Shown in pieces: positions 48,494 through 56,665 of a stretch of 64,000 nucleotides of DNA. The notes under the pieces were generated by a model. It was not told the origin of the DNA and made no database searches. It was given only the letters and a program-made list of their open reading frames with translations. Each line of letters begins with the position of its first letter. The first letter of the stretch is position 1. Source of the stretch: Synergistaceae bacterium (GTDB lineage: Bacteria > Synergistota > Synergistia > Synergistales > Aminobacteriaceae); assembly GCA_012521675.1 (NCBI GenBank), contig JAAYLU010000065.1, forward strand, positions 1-64,000, in the 5' to 3' direction. The position numbers and the translations under genes were made by a program.

Positions 48494-50760
48494 GGCTCGT
48501 CCTCCGCACCGACCACTGTCATCCTGTGGCTCCATCCTCCGTGCACGTCATACGATCCGTCGTCACGAGGGGAGTAGGTCACCCAGTAGGTGACCGACGC
48601 CGGCCTCAGAGAGGCGGTCAGCACGCCGTCGGGCGATCTCATTCTTTTGCCGCTCCTCTCCGCTCCCCGGATCGTCCTCTTGACCGTGTCCAGCATAATT
48701 CTGCGCTCGGACAGCAGGGCCTCCGCCTCCGGCGAGAGGTGCACTATGACCGACTCGTGCTCCTCCATAAGGTCATCCTCCTTCCACAGATCCCTCTTAA
48801 GGGAGCGGACCAGCGCAACCCGGTTCTCCCTCTGGTCGGAGTAGCTTACAGCGACGCCCCCTGCAGGATCGTCCTCGCCGCCGGGGAAAAGGATGTCGAG
48901 CAGGTATGCGGCGGGCTTTCCCGACTGAACGAAGCTGTTGCGGCACATGGCGCAGTAGACCAGGAAGTCGTGCTCGCTCTCGCCGCCCCTCGCCTTAGCG
49001 GACGCGCGGGCGAGGTCGGGGTTGGCGCACTCCTGCAGGCCGCCGAAGCCGCAGCAGAAGGTCAGCTCGCCGGACAGGGGCGGCTCCTCGAATCGCACCG
49101 AGGACTTGGCCAGGATGCTGCGGACGGCCGACCGCACGACCGGCATCTCGGCCGCTGTGCACGGATCCGCCACTGCCAGGACTCGCTCGGGAACATGCAC
49201 CGATTCCGGCAGCTCCATCCCGTCGAGCAGCTCCCACAGCGATAAGGTGCTCATCTCCGGCAGCTTTCTCCTGAACAGCGACAGGCAGCTTGTGCAGGCG
49301 ACTATGACCATAGGAGAGCCCATCGACCTCCACTCGTCCATCATGAGATCGAGCCCGGCGCTCGCCATGTCGTCGCGACCGGCCCACTCCGCGGGAGCGC
49401 CGCAGCAGCGGAGCCACATCCCGACCCCGCCGTCGAGCCGCTTGCGCAGGAAGTCGTAGAGATGCTTGGTCGCGTCCGGGGAGGAGCCCGACAGCCTGCA
49501 TCCGGGGTAGAGCAGGTAGGCGGGTCTGGCGACATCCGGGTCGCCGCGCAGCAGGGCGGCCTTCGGGGAATTGTAAAAGCTCATGTCCTCCAGCGCGAAG
49601 TCGTGCGCGGACGGGGGCATCTTCTCCTGCTCGATCATCTCACGCCTCGCCTCGGACACCAGGTCGGCCATGGAGAAGCCCTCGGGGCAGATCCTCTCGC
49701 ACCTGCCGCACAGGGAGCAGGAGTTTATCATGGTGTTGGCCAGCCTGGTCCCCTGTATCACGGACAGATTGTTATAGACCTCGCGAGCGAACTTCTTCGG
49801 GTAGCCCTTGTAGTTCTGCATGAAGGCGCAGTGCTTGACGCATTCAAGGCACTCGCACATCAGGCAGCGCTCCGCCTCGGCGACAGCCTCCTCCGAAGTG
49901 AAAGAGTCCCCGTTCGCCTCGACCGGCGGCACGGGAGCGACTCCCTCCGTAGAGGTGAAGAGCCTGGTGGGGTATGGACCTTCCTTCTCGCGTGCCGAGT
50001 GAAGGGAAGCCCCCTGCATATGCCGCTCCACCGACTTCATTCCTCGCCTTCCGTCAGCCGCCCTCGTTATGAAAGACGGGGAATCGCCGCCGGCGAACAG
50101 ACCCTCAACCCGAGTGGCCAGGCTGACCGAATCAGTGGACACGATGTCGTCCAGGACGGCTACCGCCCGGGGGTCGTCAAGCCCGGCGTAGGCTCCGTCG
50201 AAGGATTCGATCAGCTCCGCCAGGGGAGAAAGCTCGCTCCACGGCAGGAAGGAGGCCCCTCCCTTGCGAAGCCAGGCTATCTCCCGCGACGCGACGTCGT
50301 CCGTCACGACGGGTGACAGGCCGGTAAGCAGCGATGCCGGGTCCTCGTCGCAGTAGACGGTGACGGAGTAGCCCTTCCTAACTCCGTCGGATGCCGCGCA
50401 GAGGGAGCTTAATCCGCAGCCCAGCACTGCGACTTTCTTCCCACTCTTCGGGATCAGCAGGGGGGCCCTCTTGAGCGCTCCCTGCTCGACGCAGGCCCTC
50501 TCGATCAGCCCAAGCTCTATCGAACCGCCAAGTTTGGCCCGTCTGCACGCCTCCCTGCAGGGGGCATCGCATATCCGCGCCAAGACCTCCGGCAGGGGAA
50601 GTGCCCTCTCGATCAGTTTTCTCGCGTCGTTGAAGCGCCCCGCTTGAACGAAGCCACAGAGCGCCCGTCCGTCCAGATGGAGCGGGCAGGCGGCCTGGCA
50701 GAAGGGAGGCTCGTCCTGGACGCACTTGGACTCGAACTCGATAAGTCTCGCTTTTTCCAT
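48490..50760 (-). CDS. Fe-S/CCG-domain oxidoreductase-like protein, module B
   Basis: 756 residues, paralogue of the module A protein at 33710-35974 with the same order: CQAACPLHLD and CDAPCREACRR; Rossmann-like segment; CLMCECLECVKHC; CSLCGRCERICPEG; CCG domains (YPGCRLSGSS, RCCGAPAEW; DPCTAAE, CCGFGGL, YCAMCRN); tail YWVTYSP. The nucleotide motif reads GCGLSS in place of GAGIGG, and the FAD region is more divergent, so flavin binding may be lost. ATG 50760 follows GAGGTGG. It lies 65 bp after the hydroxylase stop, across a terminator hairpin. Confidence 0.82.
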   Translation of the reverse strand: MEKARLIEFESKCVQDEPPFCQAACPLHLDGRALCGFVQAGRFNDARKLIERALPLPEVLARICDAPCREACRRAKLGGSIELGLIERACVEQGALKRAPLLIPKSGKKVAVLGCGLSSLCAASDGVRKGYSVTVYCDEDPASLLTGLSPVVTDDVASREIAWLRKGGASFLPWSELSPLAELIESFDGAYAGLDDPRAVAVLDDIVSTDSVSLATRVEGLFAGGDSPSFITRAADGRRGMKSVERHMQGASLHSAREKEGPYPTRLFTSTEGVAPVPPVEANGDSFTSEEAVAEAERCLMCECLECVKHCAFMQNYKGYPKKFAREVYNNLSVIQGTRLANTMINSCSLCGRCERICPEGFSMADLVSEARREMIEQEKMPPSAHDFALEDMSFYNSPKAALLRGDPDVARPAYLLYPGCRLSGSSPDATKHLYDFLRKRLDGGVGMWLRCCGAPAEWAGRDDMASAGLDLMMDEWRSMGSPMVIVACTSCLSLFRRKLPEMSTLSLWELLDGMELPESVHVPERVLAVADPCTAAEMPVVRSAVRSILAKSSVRFEEPPLSGELTFCCGFGGLQECANPDLARASAKARGGESEHDFLVYCAMCRNSFVQSGKPAAYLLDILFPGGEDDPAGGVAVSYSDQRENRVALVRSLKRDLWKEDDLMEEHESVIVHLSPEAEALLSERRIMLDTVKRTIRGAERSGKRMRSPDGVLTASLRPASVTYWVTYSPRDDGSYDVHGGWSHRMTVVGAEDEP

Positions 50761-50786
50761 TAGCCACCTCGTCTTTCAGATGAAAA

Positions 50787-50811
50787 GGGGAGGCGCGTTA
50801 CGCGCCTCCCC
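50787..50811 (-). terminator. Terminator between the Mop-type hydroxylase and the Fe-S oxidoreductase
   Basis: Perfect 11-bp stem GGGGAGGCGCG (50787-50797) / CGCGCCTCCCC (50801-50811), 3-base loop, followed on the minus strand by TTTTC. It separates mop from the rest of module B. Confidence 0.8.
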
Positions 50812-50825
50812 GCCAGTCGATAAAA

Positions 50826-53552
50826 TTACTTTCCGAGTGCTGCCAGCACCTTCTCCGGAAGTGCGGGCAGCCTGGTCACACGGGCGCCGCAGGCGTTGTA
50901 GATCGCGTTGATGATGGCAGCGTGCGGGCTGGTGAGCGGAAGCTCTCCGATCCCGGCCGCTCCGTGCGGTCCGTCCTCGCGGTGCTCCTCGAAGTAGATA
51001 AGCTCTATGTCGTCCGGGATGTCCTTGATGTATGGGAATCCCGCGCCCGGCATGGTGGAGTGCTTCTCAATATCCTCGTAGTCCTCCGTCAGGGCCAGGC
51101 CAATTCCCTGCGCCAGACCGCCGTAGTTCTGTCCGTCGACGACCAGGCGGTTGTTGATCTTGCCGCAGTCGCACATCAGGGTCATCCTGTCGACCTCGGT
51201 CTTGCCGGTATCGGTGTCGACTGTGACCTCGGACATGAAGACGCCGTACATGTAGATCACGAACGGCGAGCCCTGGCCGTCCTCGGGGCCGCAGGCGACC
51301 CCGGCGACGGCGGACCACTTGCCGGCAAAGGAGGTCGGCTTGCCCGCTGCGACCAGCTCGTCGTAGGTCATGTAGCCGCCGCCCGGCTTGGCCGTCTCCT
51401 TCAGCAGGGTCTCGCAGGCCACGCGGATCGCGTTGCCGGTCATGACCTGGGAGCGAGACCCGCCCGCGGGGCCGGAGTTCGGGCACTTGGCGGTGTTGGG
51501 CCAGGTGAATCTGAGCTTCTCCGGGGCCACGCCCATCGGACGAAGCGCCTCGTGCGCGGTGCCGATCGCACCCATGTCCGCGCCCTGCCCGTGGTCCTCC
51601 CATGCGGTGCATACCGTGAAGGTGCCATCCGGGTTCATGTCGATGCGGGCCTCCGAGCCGTCCGGGCCGTCGAGGCCGCAGCCGTAGACTCCGACCGACA
51701 GGCCGACGCCCTTCTTGAAGCGGCTGGTCGATCCCTCCGTCGCGCGCTTCTTGGCCAGCTCGTACTTGGGCTTGAGCGCCTCGAACATCTTGGGCAGGCT
51801 GTAGGACTCGGGGGCCTGTCCGGTCGGGTTGGTGCTTCCCGGGCGGTATACGTTCTTGTAGCGCAGGTCGAACGGGTCCATGCCGAGCTTCTCGGCCAGT
51901 TCGTCCATCAGCACCTCGGAGGAGAAGAGCGATTGCGGCGAGCCGTAGGCGCGGAAGGCCGAGCCCCAGGCGTGGTTGGTGCAGACAGTGCGCCCCTCCC
52001 CGCGGATGTTCGGGATGTCGTAGCCGGCGCCCATGAACTGGGTGCCGCGAAGAGTGACCAGATCGCCGAACTCCGAGTAGGGCCCGTGGTCGACCGCGAA
52101 GTCAGTCTCCATGGCCAGCAGCTTGCCCTCCTTGTCGGCGGCGAACTTCATGTTGACGAAGAAGGGGGATCTCTTGCCCGTGTACTGCTGCTGCTGCGTC
52201 CAGGTGTAGTTCAGGGCGACCGGGTGTCCGGTGGCCAGGGCGGCCGCTCCGACAAGCGCCTCCATCGTCGGGCTGAACTTGTAGCCGAAGGTGCCGCCTG
52301 CCGGGTTGGTCACCAGCACAAGTTTCTCCGGCTCGACCCCGAGGCCGGGGGCGATCATGGCAAGATGCAGATGCACTCCGATGGACTTGGAGTGGATTAC
52401 AAGCCTGCCTTCGTGGTCTGTGTAGGCGAAGCCCACGTCCGGCTCTATCGGCATGTGAGGCTGGCGTCCGACGTAGAAGTCGTCCTCGACGGTTACGACG
52501 TCGGAACGAGCGAATATCGGAGCGGTGTCCTCGCCCTTCTTGATCTTCTGAGTGTAGTATATGTTCGGAGTTCCCGGATGGATCTCGATGGCGTCGTCGG
52601 CCATCGCCTCGGGGGCGCTCATGTAGGCCGGGAGCACCTCGAGGTCGAGTTTGACCTTCTCCGCCGCCGCGACGGCGTTCGGGTAGGTATCCGCGCAGAC
52701 TATCGCCACCGCATCGCCGTACTGGAAGACCTTCTCGTCGCAGAGGATCGGGCGGTCCCATCCGTCGCCCAGGTTGGTCGGGAAGGTGATGAGGCCCGTA
52801 ATGCGGTTTTTGCCCTTGATGTCCTTGTGGGTTACGATCTTGTAGACGCCCGGCATCTTCTCCGCCTCCGAGGTGTCGATCCCCTTGATGTTGGCGTGAG
52901 ACACCTTGGCCTGCACCAGAGCTGCGTGAAGAGTCTTCTTCGGCATCTTCAGGATAAGGTCTGCACCGTAATCGAGAGTGCCGGTGACTTTGGCCACGGC
53001 CGTCGGGCGCGGGTACTTGCTGCCCCAGATCCGTCCGTCCTCCGGCATCACGAAGTCCAGCTCCTTCTCGTCCATCTCGCCTCTGAGCACCTTGGCCGCG
53101 TCCATCACCGCGTCGACGATGGGTATGTAACCGGTACAGCGGCAGGCGTTGCGGTTGAGTTGGAACCAGTCGCGCACCTCTTCGCGGGTCGGGTTGGGGT
53201 TGGTGTCCAGCAGTGCCTTAGTGGAGACGATGAAGCCCGGAATGCAGAAGCCGCACTGGGCTGCCCCGTGCTTGATGAAAGCCTTCTGGATCGGGTGCAG
53301 GTTGTCCGGGGTGCCAATTCCCTCAACTGTGACTATGTTAGCCCTCTCGGGGAGGCGGGACATCTTGTACACGCACGTGCGGGTTACCTTGCCATCCAGC
53401 AGGACGTTGCACGAGCCGCAGTGCCCCTGACCGCAGCCCACCTTGACGCCCGTCAGGCCGAGCTGCTCGCGAAGCACCGTGGAGAGAACAGCATCGTCCT
53501 CGACCACGATATTGCGCTCGGCGCCGTTGACAAAAAACACCTTCTGAATCAT
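50826..53552 (-). CDS. mop: Mop-type aldehyde oxidoreductase (molybdenum hydroxylase), module B
   Basis: 908 residues, almost exactly the length of Desulfovibrio gigas Mop (907), with extensive matching blocks recalled from it: MIQKV at the start, GLTGVKVGC, DGRIWGSKYPRPTAVAK, GTLDYGADL, KGKNRITGLITFPTN, PHMPIEPDV and GELPLTSPHAAIINAI with the catalytic Glu. Two 2Fe-2S sites: CGQGHCGSC and CGFCIPGF/CRCTGY. No FAD domain. It oxidises aldehydes to acids, with electrons leaving by 2Fe-2S to a partner such as the Fe-S oxidoreductase next door. Start ATG 53552 follows AAAGGAGCTGG. A long leader with an attenuator lies upstream. Confidence 0.92.
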   Translation of the reverse strand: MIQKVFFVNGAERNIVVEDDAVLSTVLREQLGLTGVKVGCGQGHCGSCNVLLDGKVTRTCVYKMSRLPERANIVTVEGIGTPDNLHPIQKAFIKHGAAQCGFCIPGFIVSTKALLDTNPNPTREEVRDWFQLNRNACRCTGYIPIVDAVMDAAKVLRGEMDEKELDFVMPEDGRIWGSKYPRPTAVAKVTGTLDYGADLILKMPKKTLHAALVQAKVSHANIKGIDTSEAEKMPGVYKIVTHKDIKGKNRITGLITFPTNLGDGWDRPILCDEKVFQYGDAVAIVCADTYPNAVAAAEKVKLDLEVLPAYMSAPEAMADDAIEIHPGTPNIYYTQKIKKGEDTAPIFARSDVVTVEDDFYVGRQPHMPIEPDVGFAYTDHEGRLVIHSKSIGVHLHLAMIAPGLGVEPEKLVLVTNPAGGTFGYKFSPTMEALVGAAALATGHPVALNYTWTQQQQYTGKRSPFFVNMKFAADKEGKLLAMETDFAVDHGPYSEFGDLVTLRGTQFMGAGYDIPNIRGEGRTVCTNHAWGSAFRAYGSPQSLFSSEVLMDELAEKLGMDPFDLRYKNVYRPGSTNPTGQAPESYSLPKMFEALKPKYELAKKRATEGSTSRFKKGVGLSVGVYGCGLDGPDGSEARIDMNPDGTFTVCTAWEDHGQGADMGAIGTAHEALRPMGVAPEKLRFTWPNTAKCPNSGPAGGSRSQVMTGNAIRVACETLLKETAKPGGGYMTYDELVAAGKPTSFAGKWSAVAGVACGPEDGQGSPFVIYMYGVFMSEVTVDTDTGKTEVDRMTLMCDCGKINNRLVVDGQNYGGLAQGIGLALTEDYEDIEKHSTMPGAGFPYIKDIPDDIELIYFEEHREDGPHGAAGIGELPLTSPHAAIINAIYNACGARVTRLPALPEKVLAALGK

Positions 53553-53689
53553 CCTGTTTCCAGCTCCTTTCGATTTACGGACACGATATGCGGGTGAGCG
53601 CTGTGCAGCTACGCTCTTCAGTCCCGTTCCGAAAGCCTGGTGAAACGAATTATCCCTCCCGTCCCTCCTCCTTTCGTCGTCTTGACAAA

Positions 53690-53746
53690 TAAACGCCGCC
53701 CTCCGCGCAAGGAGGACGGCGTGCGCCGTATTCTGGACCTCCTTGC
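53690..53746 (-). promoter_or_regulatory. Transcription attenuator in the mop leader (terminator/antiterminator)
   Basis: On the minus strand the terminator is an 11-bp stem, CGCCGTCCTCC with GGAGGGCGGCG (one G-U pair), 6-base loop, then TTTATTTG. The 5' half can instead pair upstream: GCAAGGAGG (53746-53738) matches CCTCCTTGC (53715-53707) perfectly. That alternative encloses an ACGGCG/CGCCGT hairpin. The two folds exclude each other, so this is a switch. Upstream are further hairpins (CCGAC/GTCGG; TCCGGT/ACCGGA; GGAG/CTCC) that could form a sensor. The rest of 53553-53931 holds no gene that I can support. Confidence 0.72.
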
Positions 53747-53847
53747 CAAAACGAAGGAGTAACATGCTCCGGTCACTGAATGGAACCGGATCCCGTATTC
53801 CGACAAAATTAGTCGGCTATTTTCTGAAAACCAGCCTTTGCCCGTCT

Positions 53848-53853
53848 ATTATA
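53848..53853 (-). promoter_or_regulatory. -10 box of the mop promoter
   Basis: TATAAT on the minus strand at 53853-53848, about 300 bp upstream of the mop ATG. A good -35 is not visible (TTTTCC at 17 bp), so it may need an activator. Confidence 0.45.
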
Positions 53854-53891
53854 AGGCATAAACCCGTCGAGGAAAACACAAGCTCCGGCGT

Positions 53892-53923
53892 AAAAAAAGA
53901 CCGCCCCTGCCGCGGGGGCGGTC
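53892..53923 (-). terminator. Terminator of the rubrerythrin-like gene
   Basis: Minus strand: GACCGCCCC / GGGGCGGTC stem with a 7-base loop, followed by seven T (53898-53892), 8 bp after the stop codon at 53932. Confidence 0.92.
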
Positions 53924-53931
53924 ACGGATCG

Positions 53932-54378
53932 CTACCAGGCCTCGGCGAAGGCCGCGTTCGTGTAGATGTCCTCCAGCCTGGACTTGTGCCCCTGCTCCAT
54001 CGTCGCCAGCTGCAGGAAGGCCTCCTTCTGCTCGGCTGTCTCGCTCATGTCGGCGAAGGAGCGGTACAGCTCCATCGCCTCCTGCTCCTTTTTCATGGCC
54101 AGAGCGATGGCGTCCTTGAACGCGATATCGGTCGACAGGGTCTGAAGCTCCACTGTCTCCGAGACCTTGTAGTCGTCCGGCGCCTTGAAGTTCATTTTTC
54201 TACCCTTGTCCGCAAGGTACCCTTCAAGAAGAAGCTTGTGATCAACCTCCTCCTCCGCAAGCTCTTCGAAAGTGTCCTTGAGCACGGCGTCTGTCACTTT
54301 CGCGGCCGCGTCCTTGTAGAACTCGTAGGCCTCTACCTCGCTCTCTATCGCCATCCTTAGTATCTTCTCGTACTCCAT
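53932..54378 (-). CDS. Rubrerythrin-like ferritin-family diiron protein
   Basis: 148 residues forming one ferritin-like four-helix bundle. Diiron ligands: SEVEAYEFY in helix 1, EEEVDH in helix 2, KEQEAMELY in helix 3 and MEQGHKSRLE in helix 4. There is no rubredoxin domain, so this is the short erythrin type. It likely reduces peroxide in this anaerobe. The start ATG follows GAGGAGGCG. Independent of its neighbours, with its own terminator. Confidence 0.88.
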   Translation of the reverse strand: MEYEKILRMAIESEVEAYEFYKDAAAKVTDAVLKDTFEELAEEEVDHKLLLEGYLADKGRKMNFKAPDDYKVSETVELQTLSTDIAFKDAIALAMKKEQEAMELYRSFADMSETAEQKEAFLQLATMEQGHKSRLEDIYTNAAFAEAW

Positions 54379-54581
54379 GATTATCGCCTCCTCGGGAAAA
54401 ATTGCACTCGTCCGGTGGAAACAAAATTGCCCGGCTCCGTGCAGCAAATATATCTCATGCGCCGATTATGTCAATGGAGCAGGCACGCGTACGCGCCGTG
54501 CGAGCTTTTCGATTTGATACTGGATACTGTATCCGTTCTTTTTCTCTTTTATCTCGATGCATAAAAAAGGCGTTGCTCGTG

Positions 54582-54587
54582 TATAAT
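54582..54587 (+). promoter_or_regulatory. -10 box upstream of the 5-oxoprolinase operon
   Basis: TATAAT at 54582-54587, 50 bp before the first ATG of the operon. No convincing -35 at the normal distance. The region 54379-54636 has no other feature I can support. Confidence 0.4.
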
Positions 54588-54636
54588 AGTATTCGTGCAG
54601 CAAAGCATCTGAATAATCAGTAAAGGAGAGGTGTTC

Positions 54637-55872
54637 ATGTCGGAACTGGAAAAGACTCAGGTGAGGAGCAGAAGCGAGACGTTGAGCATTCTTTTGGGAG
54701 CTGCGTTTCTAATGGCGACCTCGGCCATAGGCCCGGGGTTTCTGACGCAGACGATATCGTTTACGAACGAGCTGAAGACGGTCTTCTCGTTCGCAATACT
54801 TCTGTCGATTCTGATCGACATAGTGGTTCAGCTTAACATCTGGCGAGTGCTCGCGGTCTCGGGCATGAGGGGGCAGGACGTGGCGAACAAGGTCATGCCT
54901 GGGCTTGGCTACTTCCTGGGCTTCGCAGTGGCGCTGGGCGGGCTGGCGTTCAACGTCGGCAACGTCGGCGGAGCGGCGCTGGGATTCGAGGTCCTCTTCG
55001 GGACCGAGCAGATGGTGGGCGCGTTCATCAGCGCAGGCATAGCCATCGCGATCTTCCTGTGGAAGGATCTGGGCAAGGCGATGGACAAGTTCACTCAGAT
55101 CCTCGGAATCCTTATGCTGATCCTCGTGTTCTACATCGTCTTCGTGACCAAGCCTCCGGTTATGGAGACGGTTTACGAGATGGTACGCCCGTTCAGCAGC
55201 GTGGATCTGCTCAAGGAGTACAAGTGGCTCGTGGTGCTCACATTGGTCGGCGGCACCGTGGGCGGCTACATCTCCTTCTCGGGCGCGCACAGAATAATCG
55301 ATGCGGGTATTGTCGGCGAGGAGCATCTGGGAGAGATCACGAGAGGCTCCGTGAACGGGATCATGATAACGGGCGTTATGCGCTACCTGCTCTTCCTGGC
55401 CTTCCTCGGGGTGGTGCTGACCGGTACGGTTATCGACATGTCGAACCCGGTGGCCTCGGCCTTCCAGATAGGCGCGGGCGCGCTCGGATACCGCATAGCG
55501 GGCGTAGTCCTCTGGGCCGCGGCGATCACCTCGGTGGTCGGCGCCTCCTACACGTCCGTCTCCTTCCTGCGCACTCTGTTCAAGTTCGTGGACAACTACT
55601 ACCGCTTCTGGATCATAGGCTTCATCCTGGCGTCCACGTCCATCCTCGCGACGGTCGGCCGCCCGGTCGCCCTTCTGATAGTGGCGGGCTCTCTCAACGG
55701 GCTGATCCTTCCCCTGTCGCTGGGATGCGTCCTTCTGGCCGCCCACAACAAGAACATAATGAAGGACTACAGGCATCCGATCTGGATGTCGGCCCTCGGC
55801 TGGGTGATAGTGGTCTTCACCGCGTGGATGGGCTTCAACTCCTTCACGGGCATAGTGCAGCTCTTTAAATAA
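54637..55872 (+). CDS. NRAMP-like transporter (YcsG type) of the pxp operon
   Basis: 411 residues, about 11 membrane helices, NRAMP/MntH fold family. The metal ligands of NRAMP proteins are missing: helix 1 DPGN reads GPGF (ATSAIGPGFLTQT) and helix 6 MPH is absent (SFSGAHRIID). Bacillus subtilis has the same type of protein (YcsG) beside ycsF, ycsI and kipIA. It therefore probably moves 5-oxoproline or a related acid rather than metal, an inference. Start ATG 54637 follows AAAGGAGAGG; GTG 54631 overlaps that site. Confidence 0.85.
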   Translation: MSELEKTQVRSRSETLSILLGAAFLMATSAIGPGFLTQTISFTNELKTVFSFAILLSILIDIVVQLNIWRVLAVSGMRGQDVANKVMPGLGYFLGFAVALGGLAFNVGNVGGAALGFEVLFGTEQMVGAFISAGIAIAIFLWKDLGKAMDKFTQILGILMLILVFYIVFVTKPPVMETVYEMVRPFSSVDLLKEYKWLVVLTLVGGTVGGYISFSGAHRIIDAGIVGEEHLGEITRGSVNGIMITGVMRYLLFLAFLGVVLTGTVIDMSNPVASAFQIGAGALGYRIAGVVLWAAAITSVVGASYTSVSFLRTLFKFVDNYYRFWIIGFILASTSILATVGRPVALLIVAGSLNGLILPLSLGCVLLAAHNKNIMKDYRHPIWMSALGWVIVVFTAWMGFNSFTGIVQLFK

Positions 55873-55918
55873 TCCTGCGATGGCAGGTTGACGTCAAGAG
55901 AAAGGAGGCGTTCGATGA

Positions 55919-56665
55919 TTGACTGACAGAGAATACCCGAGGCTGCTCGGCGCGGGCGACGGCTGCGTGGTCGTGGAGTATGGAGACTCCATCGACATGG
56001 AGGTCAACACGCGCGTCGCCGCGCTTGCGGCGTCGGTCAGGGAGGCGGAGCCGCCGGGATTTCTGGACGCCGTGCCGACCTACAGGTCGCTGGCGGTCTA
56101 CTTCGACCCGGTGGTCGCCGATGTCGACGCTCTTTATAGAAACCTGGAGAGGATGATGACCTCGTCCGGCGCGGGCGAGGGTGGTGCGAAGAGAAAGGTG
56201 GTAGTTGTACCGACCCTCTACGGCGGGGAGCATGGGCCGGATCTGGGCAACGTCGCGGAGCACACGGGACTCCCGGAGGAGGAGGTCGTAAGACGTCACG
56301 CGGCCAACGACTGCTACTGCTACATGCTCGGGTTCACGCCGGGTTTCGCTTACCTCGGGGGGATGGACCAATCTCTCGAGACGCCCCGCCTCAAGAACCC
56401 GCGCGAGCTGATCCCGGCCGGGTCGGTAGGAATAGCCGGCAAGCAGACGGGCATCTACTCGATCGCCAGCCCCGGCGGGTGGCAGCTTATCGGCCGCACG
56501 CCCATGATGATGTTCGATCCCGGACGCGACCCCGCGATCTTCCTCGACGCGGGAATGTGGGTGCGCTTCCGCCCCGCGGACAGGGCGGAGTTCGACGAGA
56601 TAGAGGCCGCTACGGCGTCTCGCTCGTATCAGCCGGAGATTCTTGAGGAGGAGGCATCATCATGA
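55919..56665 (+). CDS. pxpB: 5-oxoprolinase subunit B
   Basis: 248 residues, cyclophilin-like (KipI) family. Blocks GFTPGFAYLGGMD, TPRLKNPRELIPAGSVGIAG and TGIYSIASPGGW are diagnostic. With PxpC and PxpA it opens 5-oxoproline to glutamate at the cost of ATP. The start is TTG 55919, ten bases after AAAGGAGG. An ATG four bases upstream in another frame stops after three codons. Confidence 0.93.
   Translation: MTDREYPRLLGAGDGCVVVEYGDSIDMEVNTRVAALAASVREAEPPGFLDAVPTYRSLAVYFDPVVADVDALYRNLERMMTSSGAGEGGAKRKVVVVPTLYGGEHGPDLGNVAEHTGLPEEEVVRRHAANDCYCYMLGFTPGFAYLGGMDQSLETPRLKNPRELIPAGSVGIAGKQTGIYSIASPGGWQLIGRTPMMMFDPGRDPAIFLDAGMWVRFRPADRAEFDEIEAATASRSYQPEILEEEASS

Noticed and set aside
50922-53597. Very long open frame on the plus strand opposite mop
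   Set aside because: Antisense of a protein that matches Desulfovibrio Mop from end to end. The translation is rich in Val, Arg, Gly and His repeats typical of a shadow frame.
53618-53806. Small minus-strand open frame in the mop leader as a leader peptide
   Set aside because: It starts at TTG without a ribosome site and runs through the attenuator stems. Composition does not suggest a regulatory peptide.
54637-55872. Manganese/iron transporter MntH
   Set aside because: Fold family is right, but the DPGN and MPH metal ligands are missing and the gene is in a 5-oxoprolinase operon.
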